The notes: a model not told the origin generated them from the letters alone. A stretch of 64,000 nucleotides of DNA from Phytopseudomonas dryadis (GCF_004327355.1 NZ_QJUM01000017.1:62001-126000), one strand, 5' to 3'. Positions 22,369 to 34,722 are shown, numbered from the stretch's first letter. Translations and numbers: made by a program.

Positions 22369-22841
22369 TGCAAAACCGCACCCTGGAGATCGGTGTCGGC
22401 CTGTTCCTGCTGGCCGGCTTGTTGGCCTTGCTGCTGCTGGCCCTGCGCGTCAGCGGCCTGGCGCCGGGCACCAGCGTCGACACCTACAAGGTCTATGCGC
22501 ACTTCGACAATATCGCCGGTCTAACCGTGCGTGCCAAGGTGACCATGGCCGGCGTCAACATCGGCAAGGTGACGGCGATCGACCTCGATCGCGACAGCTA
22601 CACCGGGCGCGTGACCATGGAGTTGGACAACAGCGTGAACAACCTGCCGCTGGATTCCACGGCCTCGATCCTGACCGCCGGCCTGCTCGGCGAGAAATAC
22701 GTGGGTATCAGCGTCGGTGGCGACGAAGAGCTGCTGACCGACGGCGGCACCATCCACGATACCCAGTCTTCGCTGGTGCTCGAAGACCTGATTGGCAAGT
22801 TCCTGCTCAATTCGGTCAACCGGGACCAGGACAATCAATGA
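22368..22841 (+). CDS. mlaD: MCE-domain lipid-binding protein MlaD
   Basis: 157-residue protein with one N-terminal membrane helix (residues 8-28) and a periplasmic MCE domain (about 38-117, with VYAHFDNIAGLTVRAKVTMA). It forms the hexameric ring that binds phospholipid in the MlaFEDB complex. Its stop codon overlaps an ATG just ahead of mlaC. Confidence 0.94.
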   Translation: MQNRTLEIGVGLFLLAGLLALLLLALRVSGLAPGTSVDTYKVYAHFDNIAGLTVRAKVTMAGVNIGKVTAIDLDRDSYTGRVTMELDNSVNNLPLDSTASILTAGLLGEKYVGISVGGDEELLTDGGTIHDTQSSLVLEDLIGKFLLNSVNRDQDNQ

Positions 22842-22852
22842 GGGACGCGACG

Positions 22853-23485
22853 ATGACCAAGATGCTGCGCAACAGCCTGATCGCCCTGCTGACCGCCTTG
22901 CCGCTGCTGGCAGTGGCCGCGCCGGCCGCCCACGAAGTGGTGCAGGAGACCACCGACACCCTGCTGGCCGACCTCAAGGCCAACAAGGAGCGGTACCGCA
23001 ACAACCCCGACGACTTCTACGTCTCGCTCAACGACATTCTCGGCCCGGTGGTGGATGTCGATGGCATTTCCCGCGGGGTGATGACCGTGCGCTACTCGCG
23101 CCAGGCGACCCCCGAGCAGATGAGCCGTTTCCAGGAGAACTTCAAGCGCAGCCTGATGCAGTTCTACGGCAACGCCCTGCTGGAATACAACAACCAGGAC
23201 ATCCGCGTGATCCCCGCTTCGGGCAAGCAGGACCCGCAACGCACCTCGGTCAACATGGAGATCAGGGATGGCAAGGGCGTGGTCTATCCGCTGTCCTACA
23301 CCATGGTCGCCCAGGACGATACCTGGAAGCTGCGCAACGTGGTGATCAACGGCATCAACGTCGGCAAGCTGTTCCGCGATCAGTTCGCCCAGTCGATGCA
23401 GGCCAATGGCAACAACCTGGACAAGGTCATCGACAACTGGGCCAATACCGTCGCCAGAGCGCGCCAGGCCCGGGGTGATTCGTGA
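22853..23485 (+). CDS. mlaC: Periplasmic phospholipid shuttle MlaC
   Basis: 210-residue soluble periplasmic carrier that moves phospholipid between MlaA in the outer membrane and MlaD. A signal peptide (MTKMLRNSLIALLTALPLLA) is followed by the Ttg2D/tolC-type domain with VYPLSYTMVAQDDTWKLRNV. ATG 22853 is preferred because GAGGG lies at the right spacing; the ATG at 22838 overlapping mlaD is an alternative that adds five residues. It overlaps mlaB by 4 bases. Confidence 0.92.
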   Translation: MTKMLRNSLIALLTALPLLAVAAPAAHEVVQETTDTLLADLKANKERYRNNPDDFYVSLNDILGPVVDVDGISRGVMTVRYSRQATPEQMSRFQENFKRSLMQFYGNALLEYNNQDIRVIPASGKQDPQRTSVNMEIRDGKGVVYPLSYTMVAQDDTWKLRNVVINGINVGKLFRDQFAQSMQANGNNLDKVIDNWANTVARARQARGDS

Positions 23486-23793
23486 GTCGAGCGCTGATCG
23501 TCGAGCAGGCGCCAGGCGAGCTGGCGCTGTCCGGCGTGCTCGACTACCGCAGCGGGCCGGCCTTGCGCGAGCAGGGCGGGCGACTGATCCGGGCCACGGT
23601 CGGCGAAGCCTGTGTGATCGACTGTGCGGCGGTGGAGAAGTCCAGCAGCGTCGGCCTGTCGTTGCTGCTGGCCTTCATGCGCGACGCCAGGGCGGCGGGC
23701 AAGCGCCTGAGCATCCGCGATCTGCCGGCCGACATGAGCGGGATCGCCAAGGTGTGCGAGTTGCACGAGGTGCTGTCGCTGGAGTCCCGATGA
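23482..23793 (+). CDS. mlaB: STAS-domain protein MlaB
   Basis: 103-residue STAS-domain subunit that binds MlaF and is needed for MlaFEDB assembly and activity. The STAS pattern is seen in CVIDCAAVEKSSSVGLSLLL (residues about 47-66). Start is GTG overlapping the mlaC stop. Last gene of the mla operon; the next gene follows after a 317-base spacer holding a REP pair. Confidence 0.88.
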   Translation: MSRALIVEQAPGELALSGVLDYRSGPALREQGGRLIRATVGEACVIDCAAVEKSSSVGLSLLLAFMRDARAAGKRLSIRDLPADMSGIAKVCELHEVLSLESR

Positions 23794-23999
23794 CGCCTGC
23801 AGCCGCTTTTTTGCTATGATGCTGGCCCCGCGTCTACAGGCCTGTGCCTCGTGCCGCCGATGAATCGCTCGCCCGCGAATGTCCCGGCGGTGGATGCTCG
23901 AGGTAGTAAACGGACATCGCCGAGCGACGCCCACGCTAATGGTCATGGTGGCTGATACCGCCCCGGAAGATGAAAGGTACGTTGTTTCACGCCATGCCG

Positions 24000-24068
24000 C
24001 GTTGCGGCCGCCAATCGCCGCGCGGGCGCGGCTCCTGTAGGAGCCCCGACCCCGGGGCGATGCGATAG
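24000..24068. repeat. REP pair in opposite orientation
   Basis: Two Pseudomonas-type REP units meet at the palindrome GGCTCCTGTAGGAGCC (24032-24047): one reads leftwards through CGCCGCGCGGGCGCG, one rightwards through CCGACCCCGGGGCGAT. It lies in the mlaB-ibaG spacer. Apart from the likely ibaG promoter and RBS, I see nothing else there. Confidence 0.75.
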
Positions 24069-24110
24069 GCGCTGAGACACGCTAATGAATTTGGCTGATC
24101 GAGGTTGAGC

Positions 24111-24350
24111 ATGCAGGCCCTTGAGGTAAAACGTTTCTTGGAGGCTAAACTGCCGGACACCCAGGTGGAGGTCGACGGCGAAGGCTGCAACTTCCAGCTG
24201 CATCTGATCAGTGACGAGCTGGCCGGCCTCAGCCCGGTCAAGCGCCAGCAGCAGATCTACGCTCACCTGAATCCCTGGATCGCCGATGGCAGCATCCACG
24301 CCGTGAGCATGAAATTCTTCAGCCGTGCCGATTGGGCCGCGCGTTCCTAA
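24111..24350 (+). CDS. ibaG: BolA/IbaG family iron-sulfur protein
   Basis: 79-residue BolA-like protein of the IbaG (YrbA) type, which works with monothiol glutaredoxins in iron-sulfur or acid-stress responses. Features are the short domain with VEVDGEGCNFQLHLISDELAG and the C-terminal IHAVSMKFFS block containing the conserved His. In many proteobacteria the gene lies between mla and murA, as here. ATG 24111 is used; a TTG two codons earlier is possible but less likely. Confidence 0.9.
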   Translation: MQALEVKRFLEAKLPDTQVEVDGEGCNFQLHLISDELAGLSPVKRQQQIYAHLNPWIADGSIHAVSMKFFSRADWAARS

Positions 24351-25631
<1,281 letters not shown>

Positions 25632-25635
25632 TCAC

Positions 25636-26271
25636 ATGCTGACTATCGCCCTGTCCAAAGGCCGCATTCTCGATGACACCCTGCCACTGCTCGCCGCGGC
25701 GGGCATCGTGCCGACCGAGAATCCGGACAAGAGCCGCAAGCTGATCATCCCCACCACCCAGGACGACGTGCGCCTGCTGATCGTGCGCGCCACCGACGTG
25801 CCGACCTATGTCGAGCACGGCGCCGCCGATCTCGGCGTGGCCGGCAAGGACGTGCTGCTGGAGTACGGCGGCCAGGGCCTGTACGAGCCGCTGGATCTGC
25901 GCATCGCCAGGTGCAAGCTGATGACCGCCGGCGCGGTTGGCGCCGCCGAACCCAAGGGCCGCCTGCGGGTCGCCACCAAGTTCGTCAATGTGGCCAAGCG
26001 TTACTATGCCGAGCAGGGCCGCCAGGTCGACATCATCAAGCTGTACGGCTCCATGGAGCTGGCGCCGCTGGTGGGCCTGGCCGACAAGATCATCGACGTG
26101 GTCGATACCGGCAACACCCTCAGGGCCAATGGCCTGGAGGCGCAGGAACTGATCGCCCACATCAGCTCGCGGCTGATCGTCAACAAGGCGTCGATGAAGA
26201 TGCAGCATGGCCGCATCCAGGCGCTGATCGACACCCTGCGCGAAGCGGTCGAGTCGCATCATCCGCATTGA
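25636..26271 (+). CDS. hisG: ATP phosphoribosyltransferase, short form
   Basis: 211-residue HisG, catalysing the first step of histidine synthesis from ATP and PRPP. It is the short form, lacking the C-terminal regulatory ACT-like domain, so it needs HisZ, which is not in this window. The N-terminus [19 protein letters not shown] and the PRPP loop [14 protein letters not shown] are typical. The start is ATG 25636, just after the murA stop. Confidence 0.95.
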   Translation: MLTIALSKGRILDDTLPLLAAAGIVPTENPDKSRKLIIPTTQDDVRLLIVRATDVPTYVEHGAADLGVAGKDVLLEYGGQGLYEPLDLRIARCKLMTAGAVGAAEPKGRLRVATKFVNVAKRYYAEQGRQVDIIKLYGSMELAPLVGLADKIIDVVDTGNTLRANGLEAQELIAHISSRLIVNKASMKMQHGRIQALIDTLREAVESHHPH

Positions 26272-26368
26272 TCGTGCCTCGCGCGACTTCCGGGTCGCGC
26301 AACGCCTATCCGGGTCATAGCCAAATTCTCAGGTGCCCGCACGGTGGGCTTGCTACGCTAGCGGCGCC

Positions 26369-26530
26369 TGAGAGCCTGTTCAACGTCTGCCGCGCTTCGG
26401 CCCTGCGGCGTTAAAAACAGGCTCGGAATGCTCATTTACTGCAGTAAACTCCGCTTGCTCGCCTGTTTTTGCGGGGACGCCCAGTCCTTGCATTGCTCTA
26501 GCTCGCGAGACCTAGAAACAGGCTCTGAGA
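26369..26530. mobile_element. MITE-like repeat element (AGAGCCTGTT ends)
   Basis: Ends AGAGCCTGTT (26371) and AACAGGCTCT (26516-26525) are inverted. The interior shares with the element at 53.6 kb the blocks GCGGCGTTAAAAACAGGCTCG, ATGCTCATTTAC and GCCTGTTTTTGCGGGG. It occupies most of the hisG-hisD spacer. It has no coding capacity, so if mobile it would need an enzyme in trans. Confidence 0.6.
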
Positions 26531-26557
26531 ACACGCCATCCAGATGAGGCCTTAGCC

Positions 26558-27868
26558 ATGACCGCTCCCGTTGCCATCCGCCGACTCAACGCCACCGACC
26601 CGGATTTCGCGCGCCATCTGGATCATCTGCTGAGCTGGGAAAGCGTCTCGGACGACGGCGTCAATCAGCGTGTGCTGGAGATCATCAAGGCCGTACGCGA
26701 GCGCGGCGATGCGGCGCTGGTCGAGTTCACCCAGCGTTTCGACGGCCTGGACGTGGCCGCCATGGCCGACCTGATCCTGCCGCGCGAGCGCCTGGAGCTG
26801 GCCCTCACGCGTATCACCGCCGAGCAGCGCCAGGCGCTGGAAACCGCCGCCGAGCGCGTGCGCAGCTACCACGAGAAGCAGAAGCAGGATTCCTGGACCT
26901 ACACCGAGGCCGATGGCACGGTGCTGGGGCAGAAGGTCACGCCGCTGGATCGTGCCGGCTTGTACGTGCCGGGGGGCAAGGCCTCCTATCCGTCGTCGGT
27001 GCTGATGAACGCCATCCCGGCCAAGGTCGCCGGGGTGCTGGAAGTGGTGATGGTGGTGCCGACGCCGCGTGGCGAGATCAACGAGCTCGTCCTGGCCGCC
27101 GCCGCCATTGCCGGCGTCGACCGGGTATTCACCATCGGCGGCGCCCAGGCCGTCGCCGCGCTGGCCTACGGCACCGAGAGCGTGCCGCCGGTGGACAAGA
27201 TCGTCGGCCCGGGCAATATCTACGTGGCCACCGCCAAGCGCCACGTGTTCGGCAAGGTCGGCATCGACATGATCGCCGGCCCCTCGGAAATCCTCGTGGT
27301 CTGCGACGGCCAGACCGATCCGGACTGGATCGCCATGGACCTGTTCTCCCAGGCCGAGCACGACGAGGACGCCCAGTCGATCCTGGTCAGCCCCGATGCG
27401 GCTTTCCTCGACAAGGTTGCCGACAGTATCGCCCGCCTGCTGCCGAGCCTGGAGCGCGAAAGCATCGCCCGTACCTCGCTGGAAGGGCGCGGCGCGCTGA
27501 TCCAGGTGACGGACATGGCCCAGGCCATCGAAGTGGCCAACCGCATCGCCCCGGAGCACCTGGAACTGTCGGTGGAAAACCCCGAGCAGTACCTGGCGCA
27601 GATCCGTCACGCCGGCGCCATCTTCATGGGCCGCTACACCGCCGAGGCATTGGGCGATTACTGCGCCGGGCCGAATCACGTGCTGCCGACCTCCGGTACC
27701 GCGCGTTTTTCCTCGCCGTTGGGCGTCTACGACTTCCAGAAGCGCTCGTCGATCATCCAGTGCTCGGCCGAGGGCGCCTCGGAGCTGGGCAAGGTGGCCT
27801 CGGTGCTGGCGCGCGGCGAGTCGCTGACCGCCCACGCGCGCAGTGCCGAGTATCGGATCAAGGACTGA
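26558..27868 (+). CDS. hisD: Histidinol dehydrogenase
   Basis: 436-residue zinc enzyme for the last two oxidation steps of histidine synthesis, histidinol to histidine. The conserved [20 protein letters not shown] and the metal and active-site region [14 protein letters not shown] are visible. It is separated from hisG by a MITE-like element and from hisC by a short inverted repeat, so the old hisG-hisD-hisC unit is interrupted twice by repeats without gene loss. Confidence 0.97.
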   Translation: MTAPVAIRRLNATDPDFARHLDHLLSWESVSDDGVNQRVLEIIKAVRERGDAALVEFTQRFDGLDVAAMADLILPRERLELALTRITAEQRQALETAAERVRSYHEKQKQDSWTYTEADGTVLGQKVTPLDRAGLYVPGGKASYPSSVLMNAIPAKVAGVLEVVMVVPTPRGEINELVLAAAAIAGVDRVFTIGGAQAVAALAYGTESVPPVDKIVGPGNIYVATAKRHVFGKVGIDMIAGPSEILVVCDGQTDPDWIAMDLFSQAEHDEDAQSILVSPDAAFLDKVADSIARLLPSLERESIARTSLEGRGALIQVTDMAQAIEVANRIAPEHLELSVENPEQYLAQIRHAGAIFMGRYTAEALGDYCAGPNHVLPTSGTARFSSPLGVYDFQKRSSIIQCSAEGASELGKVASVLARGESLTAHARSAEYRIKD

Positions 27869-27889
27869 ACGGCCGATTAAATGCGCTGG

Positions 27890-27958
27890 AGGCTGAAGGC
27901 TGGACGGGGCACGTGCTGCTTTTCGTCCAGCCCTCCAGCCTCCGGCCTCCAGCGATTT
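27890..27958. repeat. GGAGGCTG-family inverted repeat (copy d)
   Basis: The left arm GCGCTGGAGGCTGAAGGCTG (27890) is mirrored by the right arm ending CCGGCCTCCAGCG at about 27955, with a short loop GGGGCACGTGCTGC. It lies in the 109-base hisD-hisC spacer. It could slow transcription between the two genes; it directly precedes the hisC ribosome site GAGGAG. Confidence 0.8.
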
Positions 27959-27977
27959 TTTAGAGGAGAGAAGGGCA

Positions 27978-29030
27978 ATGAGTAAATTCTGGAGCCCCTT
28001 CGTCAAAGACCTGGTGCCTTACGTGCCGGGTGAGCAGCCCAAGCTGAGCAAGCTGGTCAAGCTCAACACCAACGAAAACCCCTACGGCCCGTCGCCCCGG
28101 GCGATTGCGGCGATGCAGGCGCAACTGGGCGACGACCTGCGCCTGTACCCGGACCCGAACGGCGACCGGCTCAAGCAGGCGGTCGCCGATTTCCACGGCG
28201 TGCAGCCGGCCCAGGTGTTCGTCGGCAACGGTTCCGACGAAGTGCTGGCCCATGCCTTCCACGGGCTGTTCCAGCACGGCAAGCCGCTGTTGTTCCCCGA
28301 TATCAGCTACAGTTTCTACCCGGTCTACTGCGGGCTTTACGGCATTCAGGCCGAACCGCTGGCGCTGGACGAGCACTACCGGATCCGCGTCGAGGATTAC
28401 GTGCGCCCCAATGGCGGCATCGTCTTTCCCAATCCCAACGCGCCGACCGGCTGCCTGCTGGCGCTGGATGCCATCGAAACCCTGCTGCGGGCCAATCCCG
28501 ACAGCGTGGTGCTGGTGGACGAGGCCTATATCGACTTCGGTGGTGTCTCGGCCATCGGCCTGGTCGACAAGTACCCGAACCTGCTGGTGACCCAGACCCT
28601 GTCCAAGTCCCGTTCCCTGGCCGGTCTGCGGGTCGGTCTGGCGGTGGGCCATGTGGATCTGATCGAGGCCCTGGAGCGGATCAAGAACAGCTTCAACTCC
28701 TACCCGCTGGATCGCGTCGCCATTGCCGGTGCCGCCGCTGCCTTCGAGGATCGTGCCTATTTCGAGCAGACCTGCGCGGCGGTGATCGCCAGCCGCGAGC
28801 AGGTCACGGCCGGCTTGCGGGCGCTGGGCTTCGAGGTGCTGCCGTCGGCGGCCAACTTCGTCTTCGCCCGCCACCCGCAGCGCGATGCCGCCGGGCTGGC
28901 CGCCGGCCTGCGCGAACAGGGGGTGATCGTGCGGCACTTCAAGCAGCCGCGGATCGCCCAGTTCCTGCGTATCAGCATCGGCACGCCGGAGCAGAACCAG
29001 GCCCTGCTGGACGCCCTGGCGACGCTCTGA
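27978..29030 (+). CDS. hisC: Histidinol-phosphate aminotransferase
   Basis: 350-residue PLP aminotransferase (fold type I) of histidine synthesis. The PLP lysine lies in [16 protein letters not shown] near residue 213, and [12 protein letters not shown] at the N-terminus is diagnostic of HisC. RBS GAGGAGAG precedes the ATG. It is the last gene of the his segment; a REPIN and the convergent algW gene follow. Confidence 0.96.
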   Translation: MSKFWSPFVKDLVPYVPGEQPKLSKLVKLNTNENPYGPSPRAIAAMQAQLGDDLRLYPDPNGDRLKQAVADFHGVQPAQVFVGNGSDEVLAHAFHGLFQHGKPLLFPDISYSFYPVYCGLYGIQAEPLALDEHYRIRVEDYVRPNGGIVFPNPNAPTGCLLALDAIETLLRANPDSVVLVDEAYIDFGGVSAIGLVDKYPNLLVTQTLSKSRSLAGLRVGLAVGHVDLIEALERIKNSFNSYPLDRVAIAGAAAAFEDRAYFEQTCAAVIASREQVTAGLRALGFEVLPSAANFVFARHPQRDAAGLAAGLREQGVIVRHFKQPRIAQFLRISIGTPEQNQALLDALATL

Positions 29031-29075
29031 GCGACAGCCGCCGATTTGGCCCAAGACGGCGGTTTGCCTTGGCCC

Positions 29076-29176
29076 TGTAGGAGCCGCGCCCCCGCGGCGA
29101 TTGCTGGCCGCACCACGGATTTGTTTCGATGGCCGCCATCGCCTCGCGTCGAGGTCGGGGCTCCTACACGGGCGGC
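29076..29176. repeat. REPIN (two inverted REP units)
   Basis: TGTAGGAGCCGCGCCCCCGC at 29076 and its inverted counterpart ending GGGGCTCCTACA near 29167 enclose about 60 bases. It lies between the convergent hisC and algW 3' ends. The conserved outer extensions of the composite repeats near 36.7, 46.6, 47.0 and 52.4 kb are not evident here. Confidence 0.8.
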
Positions 29177-29205
29177 TGTTTGCCGCTCTGCTGTAGGCGC
29201 CCCTG

Positions 29206-30351
<1,146 letters not shown>

Positions 30352-30405
30352 GGATACGATCCTGAGAGTTGCGAGGGCCTGATGAGCCCCTTAAGGTGCG
30401 CCATT

Positions 30406-30411
30406 ATAGAG
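30406..30411 (-). promoter_or_regulatory. Candidate -10 element of algW
   Basis: TATAAT on the minus strand, about 50 bases ahead of algW in the short divergent spacer with the NIF3-family gene. A convincing -35 is not seen, so this may be used by another sigma factor or be chance. Confidence 0.35.
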
Positions 30412-30461
30412 GGCCGTTCGGCAATAAAGCAGCGGTCTGCAACAGCTCGTGAGGAATCTCT

Positions 30462-31220
30462 ATGGCCATTGCCTTGACAACCCTGGTGGCGGAGGCCGAG
30501 CGCTATCTGGGCGCCGCGCGCATCAGCGATTACTGCCCCAACGGCCTGCAGGTCGAGGGTCGCCCCCAGGTGCTGCGCATCGTCAGCGGGGTGACCGCCA
30601 GCCTGGCGTTGATCGAAGCGGCCGTGGAGGCCCGGGCGGATGTGCTGCTGGTGCACCATGGCTACTTCTGGAAGGGCGAGAATCCCTGTGTCACCGGGAT
30701 GAAGCAGCGCCGGCTGAAAGCCCTGCTGGCCAACGACATCAGCCTGCTGGCCTATCACCTGCCCCTGGACGTGCATGCCGAGGTGGGCAACAACGTGCAG
30801 CTCGCCCAGCAGTTGGAGATCACCGTCGAGGGGCCGCTGGAGCCGGACAACCCGCGTACCGTCGGCCTGGTCGGCTCGCTGGCACAGCCGATGAGCGCGC
30901 GGGATTTCGCCAGGCGTGTGCACGACACGCTGGGACGTGAGCCGCTGCTGGTGGAGGGCGAGCGCATGGTCAGCCGTATCGGCTGGTGCACGGGCGGCGG
31001 GCAAGGCTATATCGACCAGGCCATTGCCGCGGGTGTCGACCTCTACCTGACCGGCGAGGCGTCCGAGCAGACCTACCACAGCGCCAGGGAAAACGGCATC
31101 AGCTTCATCGCGGCCGGGCACCATGCCACTGAACGCTATGGCGTGCAGGCCTTGGGTGACTACCTGGGCAGGCGTTTCGCCATCGAGCATCTGTTCATCG
31201 ACTGCCCGAATCCGATCTGA
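30462..31220 (+). CDS. NIF3/YbgI-family dinuclear-metal protein
   Basis: 252-residue member of the NIF3 family, annotated in some genomes as GTP cyclohydrolase I type 2; the physiological substrate is uncertain. Metal ligands appear in LLVHHGYFWKGE near residue 63 and in FIAAGHHATERYG near 215. No signal peptide. RBS GAGGAA precedes the ATG. Divergent from algW, as in other Pseudomonas genomes. Confidence 0.9.
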   Translation: MAIALTTLVAEAERYLGAARISDYCPNGLQVEGRPQVLRIVSGVTASLALIEAAVEARADVLLVHHGYFWKGENPCVTGMKQRRLKALLANDISLLAYHLPLDVHAEVGNNVQLAQQLEITVEGPLEPDNPRTVGLVGSLAQPMSARDFARRVHDTLGREPLLVEGERMVSRIGWCTGGGQGYIDQAIAAGVDLYLTGEASEQTYHSARENGISFIAAGHHATERYGVQALGDYLGRRFAIEHLFIDCPNPI

Positions 31221-31452
31221 GTGACGGAGCTCTGCGTGCGAACCGGGGCGCCGGTCGGTCGGCAACGGCTGCAGCTCGATGCGCGCACCTGACGCTTGGG
31301 GCGGCGCGATGTCTGGCGGCCTTTTTCATCGGCATAATGCTAGACCGTTTCGATCTAAGTGCCTTCCTGAATAGAATGAGGCGCTGTGCTAGAGTGCGCG
31401 CTCGTCCAAGGCCCGCCGGCCTGAATAAAATACCGTTATCCCGTGAGTAGCC

Positions 31453-32370
31453 ATGCTCGACAAACTGACGCACCTGAAACAGCTCGAGGCGGAAAGCATC
31501 CACATCATTCGTGAGGTGGCCGCCGAATTCGATAACCCGGTGATGCTCTACTCCATCGGCAAGGATTCCGCCGTGATGCTGCACCTCGCGCGCAAGGCGT
31601 TCTTTCCCGGCAAGCTGCCGTTCCCGGTGATGCACGTCGACACGCGCTGGAAGTTCCAGGAAATGTACCGCTTTCGCGACCAGATGGTCGCCGACCTCGG
31701 CCTGGATCTGATCACCCACGTCAACCCGGACGGCGTGGCGCAGGGCATCAACCCCTTCACCCACGGCAGTGCCAAGCACACCGACATCATGAAGACCGAG
31801 GGCCTCAAGCAGGCACTGGACAAGTACGGCTTCGACGCCGCGTTCGGCGGCGCACGGCGTGACGAAGAAAAATCCCGGGCCAAGGAGCGTGTCTACTCGT
31901 TCCGTGACAGCAAGCACCGCTGGGACCCGAAGAACCAGCGCCCGGAGCTGTGGAACGTCTACAACGGCAAGGTCAAGAAGGGCGAATCGATCCGCGTGTT
32001 CCCGCTGTCCAACTGGACCGAGCTGGATATCTGGCAATACATCTACCTGGAGCAGATCCCCATCGTGCCGCTGTACTTCGCCGCCGAGCGCGACGTGATC
32101 GAGAAGAACGGCACGCTGATCATGATCGACGACGAGCGCATCCTCGAGCACCTGTCGGACGACGAGAAGGCCCGTATCCAGAAGAAGATGGTGCGCTTCC
32201 GCACCCTGGGCTGCTACCCGCTGACCGGCGCGGTGGAGTCCCAGGCCACCAGCCTCACCGACATCATCCAGGAAATGCTCCTGACCCGGACTTCCGAACG
32301 CCAGGGCCGCGTGATCGATCACGACGGGGCCGGGTCGATGGAAGAGAAGAAACGCCAGGGGTACTTTTAA
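31453..32370 (+). CDS. cysD: Sulfate adenylyltransferase small subunit
   Basis: 305-residue ATP sulfurylase subunit 2 that activates sulfate to APS, with CysN. The PP-loop-like motif [18 protein letters not shown] near residue 35 and the block [17 protein letters not shown] are typical. Normally cysD and cysNC are almost adjacent; here 453 bases separate them, filled by an S23 gene in an inverted repeat. The gene remains full length, ending [12 protein letters not shown]. Confidence 0.96.
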   Translation: MLDKLTHLKQLEAESIHIIREVAAEFDNPVMLYSIGKDSAVMLHLARKAFFPGKLPFPVMHVDTRWKFQEMYRFRDQMVADLGLDLITHVNPDGVAQGINPFTHGSAKHTDIMKTEGLKQALDKYGFDAAFGGARRDEEKSRAKERVYSFRDSKHRWDPKNQRPELWNVYNGKVKKGESIRVFPLSNWTELDIWQYIYLEQIPIVPLYFAAERDVIEKNGTLIMIDDERILEHLSDDEKARIQKKMVRFRTLGCYPLTGAVESQATSLTDIIQEMLLTRTSERQGRVIDHDGAGSMEEKKRQGYF

Positions 32371-32380
32371 AGCCGATAAA

Positions 32381-32816
32381 AGCGCTGGAAGGTTGGAGGC
32401 CGAACGAAATGGATTTCGAGCGACTCGACGTATGGAAACTCTCCGCAAGACTTTCGGTGGATGTATATCGAGAGCTGACTGGTTGCCGGGATTTCGGCTT
32501 CAAGGATCAGATAACCCGCTCGGCCTTGTCCGTTCCCAGCAACATTGCCGAAGGCATGACGCGCGATGGTGACAAGGAAAAACGTTACTTTCTGAGCATG
32601 GCCAAAGGGTCGTGCTCGGAGTTGAGAACTCAGATTTATATAGGTGTTGAGGTCGGCTTTATTTCGACCGAGATCGGTCGGGACTGGATTGACCGCTGCA
32701 AGCGCATCGCGGCGATGCTCTCCGGTCTGCTCAGGTTGCTTCAGCGTCCATGAATTATCGGCTTGCTCGGTGTGCTTTTTCGTTCAGCCTCCAGCTTCAA
32801 GCCTTTAGCGATTAGA
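32381..32816. mobile_element. Inverted-repeat element carrying a four-helix-bundle gene (copy e, full form)
   Basis: Arms AGCGCTGGAAGGTTGGAGGC plus CGAACGAAA (32381-32409) and TTTTTCGTTCAGCCTCCAGC plus TTCAAGCCTTTAGCG (32777-32812) are inverted and match the short GGAGGCTG repeats elsewhere in the window. They enclose exactly one gene. This looks like a mobile unit inserted between cysD and cysNC, but there is no transposase inside and no proven target duplication. Confidence 0.65.
32409..32753 (+). CDS. S23/four-helix-bundle protein (23S rRNA intervening-sequence type)
   Basis: 114-residue small helical protein of the S23/IVP family, related to Avd of diversity-generating retroelements. Diagnostic blocks are FERLDVWKLSARLSVDVY at the N-terminus and the central SALSVPSNIAEGMTRDGDKE. 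Proteins of this family form pentameric barrels that bind nucleic acid; their function when outside 23S rRNA is unknown. The Shine-Dalgarno GGAGG (32395) lies in the left arm of the surrounding inverted repeat, 9 bases before ATG. Base composition is clearly less GC-rich than cysD and cysNC, pointing to recent acquisition. Confidence 0.9.
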   Translation: MDFERLDVWKLSARLSVDVYRELTGCRDFGFKDQITRSALSVPSNIAEGMTRDGDKEKRYFLSMAKGSCSELRTQIYIGVEVGFISTEIGRDWIDRCKRIAAMLSGLLRLLQRP

Positions 32817-32823
32817 GAAAACC

Positions 32824-34722
32824 ATGTCTCACCAGTCCGATTTGATTTCCGAAGACATCCTCGCCTACCTGGCCCAGCACGAGCGCAAGGAGCTGCTGCG
32901 CTTCCTCACCTGCGGCAACGTCGATGACGGCAAGAGCACCCTGATCGGGCGTCTGCTGCACGACTCCAAGATGATCTACGAGGATCATCTGGAGGCCATC
33001 ACCCGCGACTCGAAGAAGAGCGGCACCACCGGCGAGGAGGTCGATCTGGCGCTGTTGGTCGACGGCCTGCAGGCCGAGCGCGAGCAGGGCATCACCATCG
33101 ATGTCGCCTACCGCTATTTCTCCACGGCCAAGCGCAAGTTCATCATCGCCGACACCCCCGGCCACGAGCAGTACACGCGCAACATGGCCACCGGCGCTTC
33201 GACCTGCGACCTGGCGATCATCCTCATCGATGCCCGCTACGGCGTGCAGACCCAGACCAAGCGGCACAGCTTCATCGCCTCGCTGCTGGGTATCAAGCAC
33301 ATCGTCGTGGCCATCAACAAGATGGATCTCAAGGACTTCGACGAAGGCGTCTTCGAGCAGATCAAGGCCGACTACCTGAAGTTCGCCGAGGGCATCGCCC
33401 TCAAGCCGAGCTCGCTGCATTTCGTGCCGATGTCGGCGCTCAAGGGCGACAACGTGGTCAACCGCAGCGAGCGTTCGCCGTGGTACAGCGGGCAGTCGCT
33501 GATGGAAATCCTCGAGACGGTCGAGGTCGCCGGCGATCGCAATTTCACCGACCTGCGCTTCCCGGTGCAGTACGTCAACCGTCCCAACCTCAACTTCCGC
33601 GGTTTCGCCGGCACCCTGGCCAGCGGCATCGTGCGCAAGGGCGACGAAGTCGTGGCGTTGCCGTCGGGCAAGGGCAGCAAGGTCAAATCCATCGTCACCT
33701 TCGAGGGCGAGCTGGAGCAGGCCGGTCCGGGCCAGGCGATCACCCTGACCCTGGAAGACGAAATCGACGTGTCGCGCGGCGACATGCTGGTGCATGCCGA
33801 CAACCGTCCGCAGGTGGCCGACAGCTTCGACGCCATGCTGGTATGGATGGCCGAAGAGCCGATGCTGCCGGGCAAGAAGTACGACATCAAGCGCGCCACC
33901 AGCTACGTGCCCGGCTCGATTGCCAGCATTGCCCACCGGATCGACGTCAACACCCTCGAGGAAGGTGCGGCGAGCAGCCTGCAACTGAACGAGATCGGCA
34001 AGGTGAAGGTCGCCCTGGATGCGCCCATCGCCCTGGATGGCTACGCCCACAATCGCACCACGGGCGCCTTTATCGTCATCGACCGCCTGACCAACGGCAC
34101 GGTCGGCGCCGGCATGATCGTCGCCGCCCCCCGTGACGGCGCAACCGGCGGCCATCATGGCCCGTCCGCCCACGTCTCGACCGAGGAGCGGGCGTCACGC
34201 TTCGGCCAGCAGCCGGCCACCGTGCTGTTCAGCGGCCTGTCCGGCGCCGGCAAGAGCACCCTGGCCTATGCCGTGGAGCGCAAGCTGTTCGACATGGGCC
34301 GGGCGGTCTACGTGCTCGACGGGCAGAACCTGCGCCACGACCTGAACAAGGGCCTGCCGCAGGACCGCGCCGGGCGTACCGAGAACTGGCGACGTGCCGC
34401 CCATGTGGCGCGGCAGTTCAACGAAGCCGGCCTGCTGACCCTGGCGGCCTTCGTCGCGCCGGATGCCGAAGGCCGTGAGCAGGCCCGGGCACTGATCGGC
34501 AGCGAACGCCTGATCACCGTCTACGTGCAGGCATCGCCGCAGGTGTGCGCCGAGCGTGACCCGCAAGGCCTGTACGCCGCCGGTGGCGATAACATCCCCG
34601 GCGAGTCGTTCCCCTACGATGTGCCGCTCAATGCCGATCTGGTGCTGGATACCCAGAACCTGTCGGTGGAAGAGGGCGTGAAGCAGGTACTCGCTTTGCT
34701 GCGCAGCCGAGGCGCGATCTGA
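32824..34722 (+). CDS. cysN: Bifunctional sulfate adenylyltransferase large subunit/APS kinase CysNC
   Basis: 632-residue fusion. The N-terminal GTPase part (about 1-440) is EF-Tu-like, with the G-motifs [29 protein letters not shown] and NKMD, and energises ATP sulfurylase. The C-terminal part (about 458-632) is an APS kinase (CysC) with P-loop [15 protein letters not shown], giving PAPS. With CysD this makes the sulfate activation complex. The S23-carrying repeat lies directly upstream; RBS is weak (TTAGAGAAAACC). Confidence 0.96.
   Translation: MSHQSDLISEDILAYLAQHERKELLRFLTCGNVDDGKSTLIGRLLHDSKMIYEDHLEAITRDSKKSGTTGEEVDLALLVDGLQAEREQGITIDVAYRYFSTAKRKFIIADTPGHEQYTRNMATGASTCDLAIILIDARYGVQTQTKRHSFIASLLGIKHIVVAINKMDLKDFDEGVFEQIKADYLKFAEGIALKPSSLHFVPMSALKGDNVVNRSERSPWYSGQSLMEILETVEVAGDRNFTDLRFPVQYVNRPNLNFRGFAGTLASGIVRKGDEVVALPSGKGSKVKSIVTFEGELEQAGPGQAITLTLEDEIDVSRGDMLVHADNRPQVADSFDAMLVWMAEEPMLPGKKYDIKRATSYVPGSIASIAHRIDVNTLEEGAASSLQLNEIGKVKVALDAPIALDGYAHNRTTGAFIVIDRLTNGTVGAGMIVAAPRDGATGGHHGPSAHVSTEERASRFGQQPATVLFSGLSGAGKSTLAYAVERKLFDMGRAVYVLDGQNLRHDLNKGLPQDRAGRTENWRRAAHVARQFNEAGLLTLAAFVAPDAEGREQARALIGSERLITVYVQASPQVCAERDPQGLYAAGGDNIPGESFPYDVPLNADLVLDTQNLSVEEGVKQVLALLRSRGAI

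Noticed and set aside
29076..29176. REPIN between hisC and algW as a rho-independent terminator
   Set aside because: It has two inverted REP units and no T-run; it is better described as a repeat, though it may still affect transcript ends.
32381..32816. The S23 gene as part of a diversity-generating retroelement (Avd)
   Set aside because: No reverse transcriptase, template repeat or variable repeat is present nearby; the context fits an isolated S23 unit.
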